Assembly: GCF_000613125.1 (NCBI RefSeq)
Contig: NZ_HG964497.1
Location: forward strand, 637,935-701,934
DNA: 64,000 nucleotides
Direction of reading: 5' to 3'
Source: Bacillus sp. EB01
GTDB taxonomy: Bacteria > Bacillota > Bacilli > Bacillales > Cytobacillaceae
Shown here piece after piece: positions 43,993 to 52,645 of this stretch (position 1 is its first letter; every line of letters starts with the position of its first letter). Below the pieces are notes generated by a model. That model was not told the DNA's origin. It made no database searches and worked only from the letters and a program-made list of their open reading frames with translations. Made by a program: the position numbers and the translations under genes.

Positions 43993-44937
43993 CTATTTAA
44001 ATCCCTTTAATCGATTTTTGATTTCTTGCAGATTCGGGAGGCCAGTCATTGCTCCTTTTTTAGTAGTGGCTAATCCTCCGGAAACACTTGCAAACTCGAG
44101 GACTTCCCTGATTTCCTTATCGGTGAAGTCTGCCAGATTTTTCTCAGATTCATTGATCGAATAAAGAATTCCTGAAACAAAGGCATCTCCTGCCCCTGTT
44201 GTATCCACTACTTTGCTTTCCAGTGCAGTAACCCTTCCAATCTGATTTTTAAAACAATATATACTTCCCTTTTCACCTAAAGTGACTACTATAAGCGGTA
44301 AATCAGGTATTTGGGCAATTCCTTCTTCTAAATTGCCTGCCCCAGTTAAAAACTCGAGTTCTTCCTCTGAAACCTTCAAAATATCTGCATAGGGGACAGC
44401 GGCAAGAATAGTCTCCCTTGCATGCTCTGGAGAATCCCATAAACCTAAACGGAGGTTTGGATCATACGAAATGAGCATCTCCTTTATTTTGGCCATTTCT
44501 AACGCCTTGAGAGTGGCTGACCTGGCAGGCTCACTGATTAATGAGATTGAGCCAAAATGAAGGATCTTATTTTTCTCAAACAGCTTCCGATCCAGTTCTT
44601 CTTCCTTAAGAAGTCTATCCGCGCTTGGGTTGATATAAAAACTGAAGTCCCGCTCACCAGAAGGCTCCAAGGTTACAAACGTAACACCCGTCCTGGCTTC
44701 CTCTGTAAACAACATCGATTCCGTATTGACGCCGTATTCGGTTAACGTCTCGAATAAAAAGTGACCAAGAACATCATTCCCAACCTTCCCAAGGAAAGTC
44801 GAGGCTCCCCCAAGCTTGGCAATTCCAACTGAAACATTTGCCGGTGCGCCACCCGGGGCTTTTTGATAGGTTAAATTATCCGGGTCCAGAGGGATAAAAT
44901 CAATTAGCGCCTCACCCAAACATATTACTCCGTCCAA
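43993..44937 (-). CDS. scrK: Fructokinase (PfkB family)
   Basis: A 314-residue PfkB sugar kinase. GGAPANVSVGIAKLGG is the sugar-binding motif 1, and VDTTGAGDAFVSGIL carries the catalytic Asp of motif 2. It phosphorylates the fructose freed from sucrose-6-phosphate. The best start is a TTG at 44937, five to six bases after GAGGTGG; a longer frame from 44976 would overlap the hydrolase gene and has no ribosome site. It is the last gene of scrA-scrB-scrK. Confidence 0.9.
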   Translation of the reverse strand: MDGVICLGEALIDFIPLDPDNLTYQKAPGGAPANVSVGIAKLGGASTFLGKVGNDVLGHFLFETLTEYGVNTESMLFTEEARTGVTFVTLEPSGERDFSFYINPSADRLLKEEELDRKLFEKNKILHFGSISLISEPARSATLKALEMAKIKEMLISYDPNLRLGLWDSPEHARETILAAVPYADILKVSEEELEFLTGAGNLEEGIAQIPDLPLIVVTLGEKGSIYCFKNQIGRVTALESKVVDTTGAGDAFVSGILYSINESEKNLADFTDKEIREVLEFASVSGGLATTKKGAMTGLPNLQEIKNRLKGFK

Positions 44938-44960
44938 CCTTGCCACCTCTTTCAAAAACT

Positions 44961-46400
44961 TTAGTCCAAGTCCCAATAGGTCATTCTGAATTCCGCTTCA
45001 CTTTGAATGATGATAGTCTCGTCCTTTGGATTTGGAAAATACCGAGCAGTAAAAACCTCTTCTCCATTATTGACGAAAATCTCAAGGGAGGAGTGATCCA
45101 TGAAAACATGAAGTTTAGTAACATAGTTTATATTGCATATCCTAGTTTCTACCGAATCTGTTTTTACATTTCGCCTTTGTAGGCTCATTTCCTGTTTATC
45201 AGGGTCAAAATATAAAGATGCTTCATTGCGGAATGAAATTTTAAATTGACTGGCTTTGTCATTAAAAAACTCCAAAAATAATTCAGATGAACTTCCCTTT
45301 ATTCCTTCAAACAGACCTTGGCTTTCCTCCGTTTTGCCAAACTCCACTACTTTTGAATTTCTTCGAAGCTTTTTCAACTCAACGACCGGACTTTGATACA
45401 CCTTGCCATCCCGCAGACTCAGTTCCCTCGGTATGGTTAAAGCATGAACCCAATGATTTTCCACCGTTGGCTGGAATGCTTCCGATTCATCCGTAATTCC
45501 CATCCATGCATAAAGAATTGTTCTCCCCGAGTCATCCTTAAAGGTTTGCGGTGCATAGAAGTCAAAGCCGCGGTCTAGTTCAGTGAAAGGGCCATGCTGA
45601 AAATCCGCTTTTTCGTAGTTAAGTTCTCCAACAAAATAGCCCGATTGGAACACATTTTGATAGTAATACCCGCAAGGCTCTAGTCCCTGTGGCGAAACGA
45701 GCAGAACATCCTTTCCATTCAGGTGAATAAGGTCCGGACATTCCCACATATAGCCAAACTCCTTAAGGCCATTCATTCCTGAACCGGCGATTCTCCCCAC
45801 TTCGTCCCAATGGTATAGATCGTTGGAAGTAAATAAAACAGCCGTTCCCTTTTCATCTTGTGTCTGAGCACCGACAATCATATACCAGCGTCCATCCTTC
45901 TCCCAAACCTTTGGATCGCGAAAATGTGCTGTATAGCCTTTTGGCAGCTGAAGAATCGGACCGTGTTTTTCGAACCTGATTCCATCAGTGGAAACAGCAA
46001 GGCATTGATAGGTTTCCCTTGTCCCGTCTTCAAGCTTCACATTCCCAGTATAAAACAGATAAAGCTTTCCATCTGCCTCAATTGCACTTCCGGAGTAGCA
46101 GCCATTTCGTTCATACCATTCACTTGGGGCCAGGGCAATCGCCTCCTCACTCCACGTGACCATATCCCTTGATGTATAATGTCCCCAGAATTTGGCGCCA
46201 TGAGAAGTATTAAAAGGGTTCCATTGATAAAATACATGATAGACCCCTTTAAACTGGATTAAACCATTTGGATCATTCAGTAACCCAACAGGCGGCATGA
46301 GATGATAATTCAATCGATACGGATCCTGTCTAACCTTATTCTTATAATTATCTACTGTGTTATAAGCTTCTTTAATAAGGAGAATTTCTTTCTCAGACAT
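44961..46400 (-). CDS. scrB: Sucrose-6-phosphate hydrolase
   Basis: A 479-residue GH32 enzyme. The nucleophile motif NDPNG is in PPVGLLNDPNGLIQF, RDP in AHFRDPKVWE supplies the transition-state stabiliser, and MWECPDL carries the acid/base glutamate. A C-terminal beta-sandwich domain (about 340-479) ends the protein. It splits sucrose-6-P from the PTS into glucose-6-P and fructose. GGAGG precedes the ATG. A hairpin lies in the 69-bp gap after scrA. Confidence 0.95.
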   Translation of the reverse strand: MSEKEILLIKEAYNTVDNYKNKVRQDPYRLNYHLMPPVGLLNDPNGLIQFKGVYHVFYQWNPFNTSHGAKFWGHYTSRDMVTWSEEAIALAPSEWYERNGCYSGSAIEADGKLYLFYTGNVKLEDGTRETYQCLAVSTDGIRFEKHGPILQLPKGYTAHFRDPKVWEKDGRWYMIVGAQTQDEKGTAVLFTSNDLYHWDEVGRIAGSGMNGLKEFGYMWECPDLIHLNGKDVLLVSPQGLEPCGYYYQNVFQSGYFVGELNYEKADFQHGPFTELDRGFDFYAPQTFKDDSGRTILYAWMGITDESEAFQPTVENHWVHALTIPRELSLRDGKVYQSPVVELKKLRRNSKVVEFGKTEESQGLFEGIKGSSSELFLEFFNDKASQFKISFRNEASLYFDPDKQEMSLQRRNVKTDSVETRICNINYVTKLHVFMDHSSLEIFVNNGEEVFTARYFPNPKDETIIIQSEAEFRMTYWDLD

Positions 46401-46430
46401 AGTAGAACCTCCTTGATGTGTCTTCTCCTA

Positions 46431-46461
46431 AAAAGAAAAGGCAAGTGAATTCTTGCCTTTT
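46431..46461 (-). terminator. Intercistronic hairpin between scrA and scrB
   Basis: AAAAGGCAAG/CTTGCCTTTT stem with a 6-base loop. On the minus strand the tail is CTTTTTAGG. It probably acts as a partial terminator lowering downstream expression. Confidence 0.6.
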
Positions 46462-46469
46462 CCCATTGT

Positions 46470-47873
46470 TTACTGTTCAATTTCCTTTTTCATCTTATCT
46501 GAAAACCCGAACATCCATGTCAGTACGAATGCTACAGCAATTGCAATAACATTCACCAGGATATATTGCAAGACCTGTCCATTTAAATAGAGCAGGGTTC
46601 CAGGAATAACGGTAACCGCCATACCAGTTCCCTTAAGCCCAAGGATGGATGCCATGAATCCACCGATTCCTCCGCCAATCAATCCCATCAAAAATGGTTT
46701 TCCGTAGCGTAGATTAACACCGAATAAAGCTGGTTCTGTGATCCCTAAAAATGCCGATAACGATGACGGTAAGGCCAAAGCTTTTAGCTTGGCTGATTTT
46801 GTTTTTAATCCAACAGCCAGAGCAGCGCCACCCTGTGCGGCAACAGAACAGGTTACGATCGCATTGTACGGGTTATTTTTAAACTCGGATAGCAATTGAA
46901 TCTCAAGCATATTGAATACATGGTGGACGCCTGTAATGACAATAAGCTGATTCAAACCGCCAAGCAATAGACCGCTAATTCCAAACGGCCATGAAAGGAC
47001 ATCAGTCGCGACAGATAAAATTCCTTTTTCAACAGTATGGAAAATAGGACCAATAATTAATAGAGATAATATAATCATCACGAGAAGGGTTAAGAAAGGT
47101 GTAACAATCAAATCCAATACTTCAGGGACACGTTTCCTGATTGCCCTTTCAAGCTTCGCGCCAAGAACTCCGGCAATAAATGCAGGTATGACGGAACCTT
47201 GATACCCGACGACCGGAATAAAGCCTAGAAATAGGATCGGGTCAGCTGTTCCGCCCGCAACAGCATATGCATTCGGCAGGGAAGGTGAAACAAGCATAAG
47301 GCCGAGGATTAATCCAATAATCGGTGTACCGCCGAAAACTCTAAAAGTTGACCAGGCAACAAGAGCCGGCAGGAAAACAAACGCTGTATCAGTCAATACC
47401 TGGGTGAATAATAAAAAGTTCTCTGAAATATCTTCCGGCTTCATTCCGAACAGAGCTAAGATTTGTTCCTGCATAATTAGACCGCGAAGACCCATGAATA
47501 ATCCGGTTGCTACAAGGACTGGGATGATTGGAACAAATACATCCCCAAAGGTACGAATCGCTCTTTGAAACTTAGAACCGCTCTTAACTGCTTCATTTTT
47601 TTGTTCGGAGGCAGACTTGGTATCAAGTCCAAATTTAGTTACTTCTTCATAAATCCGGTTAACTGTACCAGTCCCAAAAATAATTTGATACTGTCCCGAA
47701 TTAAAGAAAGCTCCCTTAACTTTATTGATGTCTTCCACTTGCTCCTGATTGATTTTCTCTTTGTCGTTCACCATGATTCGAAGCCTTGTAGCACAATGAG
47801 CCACAGATTGGATGTTGTCTTTTCCTCCGACTGCTTCAATCACAGCTTCTGCTATTTTGCGATTTTCCTCCAT
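46470..47873 (-). CDS. scrA: Sucrose-specific PTS transporter EIIBC
   Basis: A 467-residue PTS protein. The IIB domain (residues 1-90) has the phospho-cysteine in VAHCATRLRIMVND. The IIC domain (about 105-465) has ten or so membrane spans and the GITEPALFGVNLRYGKPF motif of the glucose superfamily sucrose permeases. It imports sucrose as sucrose-6-P. No IIA domain is present, so an outside IIA is needed, as in SacP. I chose the ATG at 47873 with GGAG eight bases upstream; a GTG three codons earlier overlaps the site. Confidence 0.92.
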   Translation of the reverse strand: MEENRKIAEAVIEAVGGKDNIQSVAHCATRLRIMVNDKEKINQEQVEDINKVKGAFFNSGQYQIIFGTGTVNRIYEEVTKFGLDTKSASEQKNEAVKSGSKFQRAIRTFGDVFVPIIPVLVATGLFMGLRGLIMQEQILALFGMKPEDISENFLLFTQVLTDTAFVFLPALVAWSTFRVFGGTPIIGLILGLMLVSPSLPNAYAVAGGTADPILFLGFIPVVGYQGSVIPAFIAGVLGAKLERAIRKRVPEVLDLIVTPFLTLLVMIILSLLIIGPIFHTVEKGILSVATDVLSWPFGISGLLLGGLNQLIVITGVHHVFNMLEIQLLSEFKNNPYNAIVTCSVAAQGGAALAVGLKTKSAKLKALALPSSLSAFLGITEPALFGVNLRYGKPFLMGLIGGGIGGFMASILGLKGTGMAVTVIPGTLLYLNGQVLQYILVNVIAIAVAFVLTWMFGFSDKMKKEIEQ

Positions 47874-47891
47874 TATACTCACTCCTTTTTG

Positions 47892-47905
47892 TGTAATCGA
47901 TTACA
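47892..47905. promoter_or_regulatory. ScrR operator 1
   Basis: TGTAATCGATTACA, a perfect LacI-type palindrome, placed just past the scrA -10 box so that bound repressor blocks transcription. Confidence 0.82.
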
Positions 47906-47910
47906 TAAAT

Positions 47911-47939
47911 AGTAAAAAAATTTTAAAAATTCCAGTCAA
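47911..47939 (-). promoter_or_regulatory. Promoter of scrABK
   Basis: TTGACT and TTTACT on the minus strand, 17 bp apart. Operator 1 begins at about the transcription start. Confidence 0.6.
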
Positions 47940-47983
47940 CAATCTTTTATACCCTAATAAAGCCATTTTACTCTAAAAAATTC

Positions 47984-48007
47984 GTTTGTGGAATCGATTC
48001 CACAAAC
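47984..48007. promoter_or_regulatory. ScrR operator 2
   Basis: A perfect 24-bp palindrome centred on GGAATCGATTCC, with outer GTTTGT/ACAAAC arms. It lies about 95 bp upstream of operator 1. Confidence 0.82.
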
Positions 48008-48042
48008 ATTAAAAATAAAGTGTAACCGCCATAAACCAAGTA

Positions 48043-48056
48043 TGGAATCGATTACA
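48043..48056. promoter_or_regulatory. ScrR operator 3
   Basis: TGGAATCGATTACA, a palindrome with one mismatch pair, right behind the scrR stop codon. Three operators spaced about 55-95 bp suggest looping. Confidence 0.75.
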
Positions 48057-48062
48057 CTAATA

Positions 48063-49052
48063 TTATATACTCGAACGATTAAAAAGTCTATGATTAATTG
48101 TTTTGATTACATTTTGGCAATTCTCTCCGCTAATCTGCTTCATCAATAATCCAGCTGCCTCACGTCCTGCATCTTCTATTGAAAAATCAATTGTCGTTAA
48201 AGCAGGCGAACTATACCTGGAAAGTTCCGATCCTCCCATTCCAGCCACAGCTATATCGTTTGGCACAGAAAGCTCCTTTTCCTTGATATATTGTATGGCA
48301 CCAATAGCAAGCCGATCTGTTACAGCAAGCACAGCAGATGGCTTTTGCTTTGCATTCTCGATAATGGCCTTCATGGAATCATATCCGGATTCAACATCAA
48401 ATCTTCCTTTTTGAACCCAGTTTTGCTCAACAGGTAGTTTATGTTCTTCCAATGAATCCAAATATCCCTTTTTACGAAGATACCCTACCGATCGGTCTTT
48501 TTCATCAACACCAATAAAGGCAATATTTTTATGTCCTTTTCCAACAAAAAAGTTCACCATATCCTTGGAAGCCTGGTAATCATCAAAGAGTACATTAGCT
48601 AATCCAGGAATATGTTGGCCAACGGTTACAAATGGGATATTCAGCTGGTAGATTTCTTCAATTAATACCTCATTAATATTGGTGGCTGACAGGATAATCC
48701 CATCAACATGCCTGCTCTTTAAAAGCCTTAAGTACTCTATTTCTTTTTTAGGATCAAGATTTGTAATGGTAAGAAGAATTTGATAGCCTTCTTTTGCCAA
48801 GTTTTCATCCAGACCTTTTACAAGACGGCTTGATGTTTCGGTACTGATTTTTGGGAGGATAACACCAATCACTTTGGTCCTTTTGGTCCGCAATGACTTG
48901 GCATATTCATTAGGTATATACCCTGTCTCCTCAATTACCTTCAATACCCTATTCTTTGCATCTTCACTGACATATCCGGAATTGTTAATGACCCTTGAAA
49001 CAGTTGTCCGTGATACATTTGCCCTTTCGGCTATTTCCTTAATTGTAATCAT
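48063..49052 (-). CDS. scrR: LacI-family sucrose repressor
   Basis: A 329-residue LacI regulator. The helix-turn-helix and hinge are in the first 60 residues (MITIKEIAERANVSRTTVSRVINNSGYVSEDAKNRV, then EYAKSLRTKRTKVIGVILP). A periplasmic-binding-like effector domain (about 60-329) follows. It is upstream of the sucrose genes in the same direction, with three ATCGAT-centred palindromes between, as expected for its operators. The ATG at 49052 follows GGGGG; a longer frame from 49097 is not used. Confidence 0.92.
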   Translation of the reverse strand: MITIKEIAERANVSRTTVSRVINNSGYVSEDAKNRVLKVIEETGYIPNEYAKSLRTKRTKVIGVILPKISTETSSRLVKGLDENLAKEGYQILLTITNLDPKKEIEYLRLLKSRHVDGIILSATNINEVLIEEIYQLNIPFVTVGQHIPGLANVLFDDYQASKDMVNFFVGKGHKNIAFIGVDEKDRSVGYLRKKGYLDSLEEHKLPVEQNWVQKGRFDVESGYDSMKAIIENAKQKPSAVLAVTDRLAIGAIQYIKEKELSVPNDIAVAGMGGSELSRYSSPALTTIDFSIEDAGREAAGLLMKQISGENCQNVIKTINHRLFNRSSI

Positions 49053-49083
49053 ATTTACGTCCCCCTGGGCCGGTAGTTTAATA

Positions 49084-49113
49084 ACTATATTACACAATTA
49101 TTCTCCTATACAA
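49084..49113 (-). promoter_or_regulatory. Promoter of scrR
   Basis: TTGTAT and TATAGT on the minus strand, 18 bp apart, ending 32 bp before the scrR start codon. Confidence 0.5.
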
Positions 49114-49296
49114 AAATTTTTATTTATAGCCATTCTAATGACAATTATCTGCCAAAGGTCAATGACGCGAGGGGCTTTTTGTCTTTCTTTGAAAAAAGGA
49201 GCATACTTGTAATTCTTTTAACAGTCTCCTATAAGGAAGAATGCTTCTACTTATGACAAGGTTCCCCGTGATACATCTAAATGAGTTTTTATTGCT

Positions 49297-50181
49297 TCAG
49301 ACATTATTTATACGTTCTACAAACTTCTTCGCAGCACGTGACAATGGAACATTTTTTAAATAACATATGCCAATACTCCTTTTTGGAATTTCCTCTTCTA
49401 GCCTTATCTCGTATAAATCTCCTCTTTCTAAATAATGACTTGAAAACTCTTTTATGACACAAGAAATACCTAAATTTATTTTTGTGAATTCTAATACCAA
49501 ATCATATGACCCAAGTTCAAACACAGGTGAAATATGAAAGCCCCTCTTTTTAAAGAAATTTTCCACAAATATTCGTGAATTTGATTTCTTTTCTAAAAAA
49601 ATTAGTGGCATTTTCATTAAATAGTCTAAACTAATCGGTTTACTCGTTAATCTTTTAAATTTTTCTCCACAGACAAAAATATCTTGAATCTCCTTACATG
49701 GGATGACTTGAAGGTGGTCGTCATAGATTGGCAAATTACATATTCCCACATCTGCCTTTCCGGATTTAATAAAATCACAGATTTCTGTTGTGGTTCCATT
49801 TAATATATTTAATTTGATTCCGGGGTATCTTACATGAAATTCTTCCAAATACGGTAGTAAAAAATAGCGTGAGATGGTATCTCCAACCCCAATACGCAAT
49901 TGTCCAGTCCTTAATGTTTTAAATTCAAATAGCTTTTCTTCTGCGACGTTGATCATTCCCATGGCAGAATTAATATGCTCACTTAATAATTTTCCTTCAT
50001 TTGTTAACTCTATGCCCTTAGATGTTCGATAAAAAAGTTGTATTTCTAACTCATTTTCAAGCTTCATAATAGCTTGACTAACTGCAGATTGGGTCATATA
50101 TAATTCCTGTGCTGCTCTAGAAAAACTTTTATTTCGGCTAACGACGTTAAATATACGATATAAATCCAATTTCCCAATCAT
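49297..50181 (-). CDS. LysR-family transcriptional regulator
   Basis: A 294-residue LysR regulator. The N-terminal helix-turn-helix is KLDLYRIFNVVSRNKSFSRAAQELYMTQSAVSQAIMKLENELE (residues 4-46). The substrate domain (about 90-290) follows with LRIGVGDTISRYFLLPYLEEF. It is divergent from the F420-ligase-like gene, with a 136-bp gap holding an inverted repeat. It probably controls that gene; the effector is not known. Confidence 0.88.
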   Translation of the reverse strand: MIGKLDLYRIFNVVSRNKSFSRAAQELYMTQSAVSQAIMKLENELEIQLFYRTSKGIELTNEGKLLSEHINSAMGMINVAEEKLFEFKTLRTGQLRIGVGDTISRYFLLPYLEEFHVRYPGIKLNILNGTTTEICDFIKSGKADVGICNLPIYDDHLQVIPCKEIQDIFVCGEKFKRLTSKPISLDYLMKMPLIFLEKKSNSRIFVENFFKKRGFHISPVFELGSYDLVLEFTKINLGISCVIKEFSSHYLERGDLYEIRLEEEIPKRSIGICYLKNVPLSRAAKKFVERINNV

Positions 50182-50199
50182 ATAAGTACTCCTTATATC

Positions 50200-50231
50200 T
50201 GATATAATGAATATTAATTTTACTTATATCA
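50200..50231. promoter_or_regulatory. Inverted repeat between LysR gene and F420-ligase-like gene
   Basis: TGATATAA and TTATATCA, 16 bp apart, in the middle of the divergent gap. AT-rich dyads of this size at this place are usual LysR binding sites. Confidence 0.55.
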
Positions 50232-50317
50232 TTTTAGTGAGGTATAGTAAACACATAGCGTTTTAAAATAAGTAAATAATTCTATTAAAAGTGTACCCCG
50301 TTAGAGGAGAGATTAAA

Positions 50318-51508
50318 TTGACAAGAGCCGTTGGAACAGTAGTTCGTGGGCTTCGCGGCCCCATCATCAACAAAGGGGATAATATTGAGCAAATTGTTGT
50401 TGATACAGTAATAAATGCAGCAAAAGTTGAAGAATTTTCGATTGAGGATCGTGACATTATAACAATAACTGAATCCATTGTCGCTCGTGCACAAGGAAAC
50501 TATGCAACAATTGACGATATAGCTACAGATGTTAAAGCAAAATTCGGTAATGAAACGATTGGTATCATTTTTCCGATTCTTAGTCGTAATCGTTTTGCAA
50601 GCTGCTTGCGAGGAATAGCAAAAGGGGCAAAGAGTATAGTCTTAATGTTAAGCTATCCATCTGATGAAGTCGGGAACCACCTTGTAGACATCGACGAATT
50701 AGACAATAAAGGCATAAATCCATGGACAGATGTATTATCTGAAGCTCAGTTCCGTGAACATTTTGGTTTTGTCCAACATCCATTTACAGGTATTGATTAC
50801 ATCGAATACTATAAATCCCTGATTGAGGCTGAAGGTGTAACTTGCGAGGTTATTTTCTCAAATAACCCAAAAACCATTTTAGACTATACCAAAAACGTAT
50901 TAACTTGTGATATACACTCACGTTTCAGAACAAAACGAATATTAACAAACAATGGTGCTGAAAAAGTATACGGACTCGATGATATCCTTTCAGAATCAAT
51001 TAATGGCAGCGGCTATAATGAAGCTTATGGTCTACTTGGATCAAATAAAGCAACTGAAGACAGCGTAAAACTATTTCCAAACAACTGTCAACCAATCGTG
51101 GATGAGATTCAAGCAAAAATCAAAGAAGTAACAGGTAAAACCGTTGAAGTAATGGTTTATGGCGATGGAGCATTTAAAGACCCAGTCGGGAAAATATGGG
51201 AGCTTGCAGATCCAGTAGTATCACCTGCTTATACTAAAGGACTTAATGGAACTCCAAACGAAGTGAAATTAAAATACTTGGCAGATAACAACTTCTCTCA
51301 TCTTCAGGGAGAAGAATTAAAACAAGCTATTTCCGAATACATCCAGAATAAAAAAGATGACCTAGTTGGTGCAATGGAAGCACAAGGTACCACACCTCGT
51401 AAACTAACAGACCTAATTGGATCATTATCTGATTTGACTTCGGGTAGTGGAGACAAAGGAACACCAATGGTCTATATTCAAGGTTACTTCGACAACTATA
51501 CAAAATAA
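50318..51508 (+). CDS. Coenzyme F420-0:L-glutamate ligase homologue
   Basis: A 396-residue protein of the F420_ligase (CofE) fold. The N-terminal RAVGTVVRGLRGPIINKGDNIEQIVVDTVINA and FSIEDRDIITITESIVARAQGN are the CofE nucleotide/metal blocks, and RTKRILTNNGAEKVYGLDDILSESINGSGYNEAYG is typical. Later MVYGDGAFKDPVGKIWELADPVVSPAYTKGLNGTPNEVK appears. It is longer than archaeal CofE (about 250). A TTG at 50318 follows GAGGAG; the longer frame has no site. Bacillaceae are not known to make F420, so the real substrate of this glutamyl-ligase-like enzyme is open. Confidence 0.75.
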   Translation: MTRAVGTVVRGLRGPIINKGDNIEQIVVDTVINAAKVEEFSIEDRDIITITESIVARAQGNYATIDDIATDVKAKFGNETIGIIFPILSRNRFASCLRGIAKGAKSIVLMLSYPSDEVGNHLVDIDELDNKGINPWTDVLSEAQFREHFGFVQHPFTGIDYIEYYKSLIEAEGVTCEVIFSNNPKTILDYTKNVLTCDIHSRFRTKRILTNNGAEKVYGLDDILSESINGSGYNEAYGLLGSNKATEDSVKLFPNNCQPIVDEIQAKIKEVTGKTVEVMVYGDGAFKDPVGKIWELADPVVSPAYTKGLNGTPNEVKLKYLADNNFSHLQGEELKQAISEYIQNKKDDLVGAMEAQGTTPRKLTDLIGSLSDLTSGSGDKGTPMVYIQGYFDNYTK

Positions 51509-51517
51509 GATCAATAC

Positions 51518-51552
51518 AAAAAGGATGTCTCCTAAATTCAGACATCCTTTTT
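51518..51552 (+). terminator. Terminator of F420-ligase-like gene
   Basis: AAAAAGGATGTCT/AGACATCCTTTTT is a perfect 13-bp stem with a T-run. Confidence 0.9.
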
Positions 51553-51629
51553 TACTTTCATTATTTAACATACTCATACTGTAGGACTATTTAATTGTCT
51601 TCTATAGTAGTTGCAAGATTATAACCCAT

Positions 51630-52109
51630 TTACTTATGGTAAGGTTCTCCCCGATTTATCCTGAACGCCCTATAAACCTGCTCAACTAAGATTAACCTCA
51701 TCAGTTGGTGGGGAAAGGTCATTTTTGAAAATGAAAGCTTTTCATTTGCACGTGAAAGGACCTCACTACTTAATCCAAGCGATCCACCGATTACAAAGGC
51801 AATTTTACTTTTCCCGTGTAAGGCCAGCTTGTCCAAACTCGCTGCCAGTTCTTCAGAAGATTGCATTTTCCCTTCTATTGCTAATGCAATAACATGCGCA
51901 TCCTGCCCTATTTTTGCGAGGATTCGTTCCCCCTCTTTTTTTTTGACCTGTTCCATCTCCGCTTCACTCATTTCCTCAGGAGCTTTTTCATCTGGCACTT
52001 CAATTATGTCTATTTTGGCGTAAGCAGATAGTCTTTTTGTATACTCTTCGATTCCCTGCTTAAGATATTTTTCTTTCAATTTACCAACCGTTACTATCGA
52101 GATATTCAC
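51630..52109 (-). CDS. rlmH: 23S rRNA pseudouridine-1915 N3-methyltransferase RlmH
   Basis: A 159-residue SPOUT methyltransferase. The N-terminus [27 protein letters not shown], the [18 protein letters not shown] knot loop and the tail [22 protein letters not shown] are diagnostic. It methylates pseudouridine 1915 in helix 69 of 23S rRNA. Placement next to htrA and the wal operon matches B. subtilis (yydA). The gene runs toward the F420-ligase terminator. Confidence 0.96.
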   Translation of the reverse strand: MNISIVTVGKLKEKYLKQGIEEYTKRLSAYAKIDIIEVPDEKAPEEMSEAEMEQVKKKEGERILAKIGQDAHVIALAIEGKMQSSEELAASLDKLALHGKSKIAFVIGGSLGLSSEVLSRANEKLSFSKMTFPHQLMRLILVEQVYRAFRINRGEPYHK

Positions 52110-52155
52110 AATCCACAGCCCTTTACAATTTAATTACAAACAGTTTACAAACAAG

Positions 52156-52453
52156 TTATCAACAGGAGTTATCCACATGTCCACATTTTTTATCCACATC
52201 TTGTATGAGATCATCCGTTCGCCACAACATATATTGCGGTTTTCTGACAGAATTCGCAGCTTGTTGATAACTTATCCACACCCACCTTATCTAGAATTTG
52301 ACAGGTTTCCTGTTCATTTACCACCATATCCAAAGCAAGATCTACATGCTCTTAACAACAATAAATAAATGTTCCTACCTCCATTTATATACCTATCATC
52401 CACAATCAATGGTTAGTTATTCTTATCATACCAAAGCGGGATAGTTATCCACA
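52156..52453. other. DnaA-box cluster between rlmH and htrA
   Basis: Perfect TTATCCACA boxes on the plus strand start at 52169, 52190, 52272 and 52445. TTATCAACA variants are at 52156 (plus) and 52262-52270 (minus), and TCATCCACA is at 52396. Such a density is far above chance. B. subtilis has origin-proximal DnaA-box clusters that titrate DnaA, one reported near this gene. The rest of the 535-bp gap between rlmH and htrA holds no gene. Confidence 0.82.
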
Positions 52454-52601
52454 AAGTACTTTAATACGATTCCTTTTCCCTCATTTTAAATACTTCACAT
52501 AATTTATTATTAGAATAAAAACTTTGTAGCAAAGTAAGCACACCGGGTTCGAAGGAAATCACTTTAATAGGCCATCCATATATAATGCTCCGCGCCCAGC
52601 C

Positions 52602-52636
52602 GTCAAAAAAACGGCGGAACCTCTCAGGCTCCGCCG
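52602..52636 (-). terminator. Terminator of htrA
   Basis: CGGCGGAACCT/AGGCTCCGCCG, one mismatch, followed on the minus strand by seven T. Confidence 0.9.
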
Positions 52637-52645
52637 CTCTTAGGG

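Noticed and set aside
52177..52368. 63-codon frame in the DnaA-box region
   Set aside because: No ribosome site; the sequence is low in complexity and overlaps the binding-site cluster.
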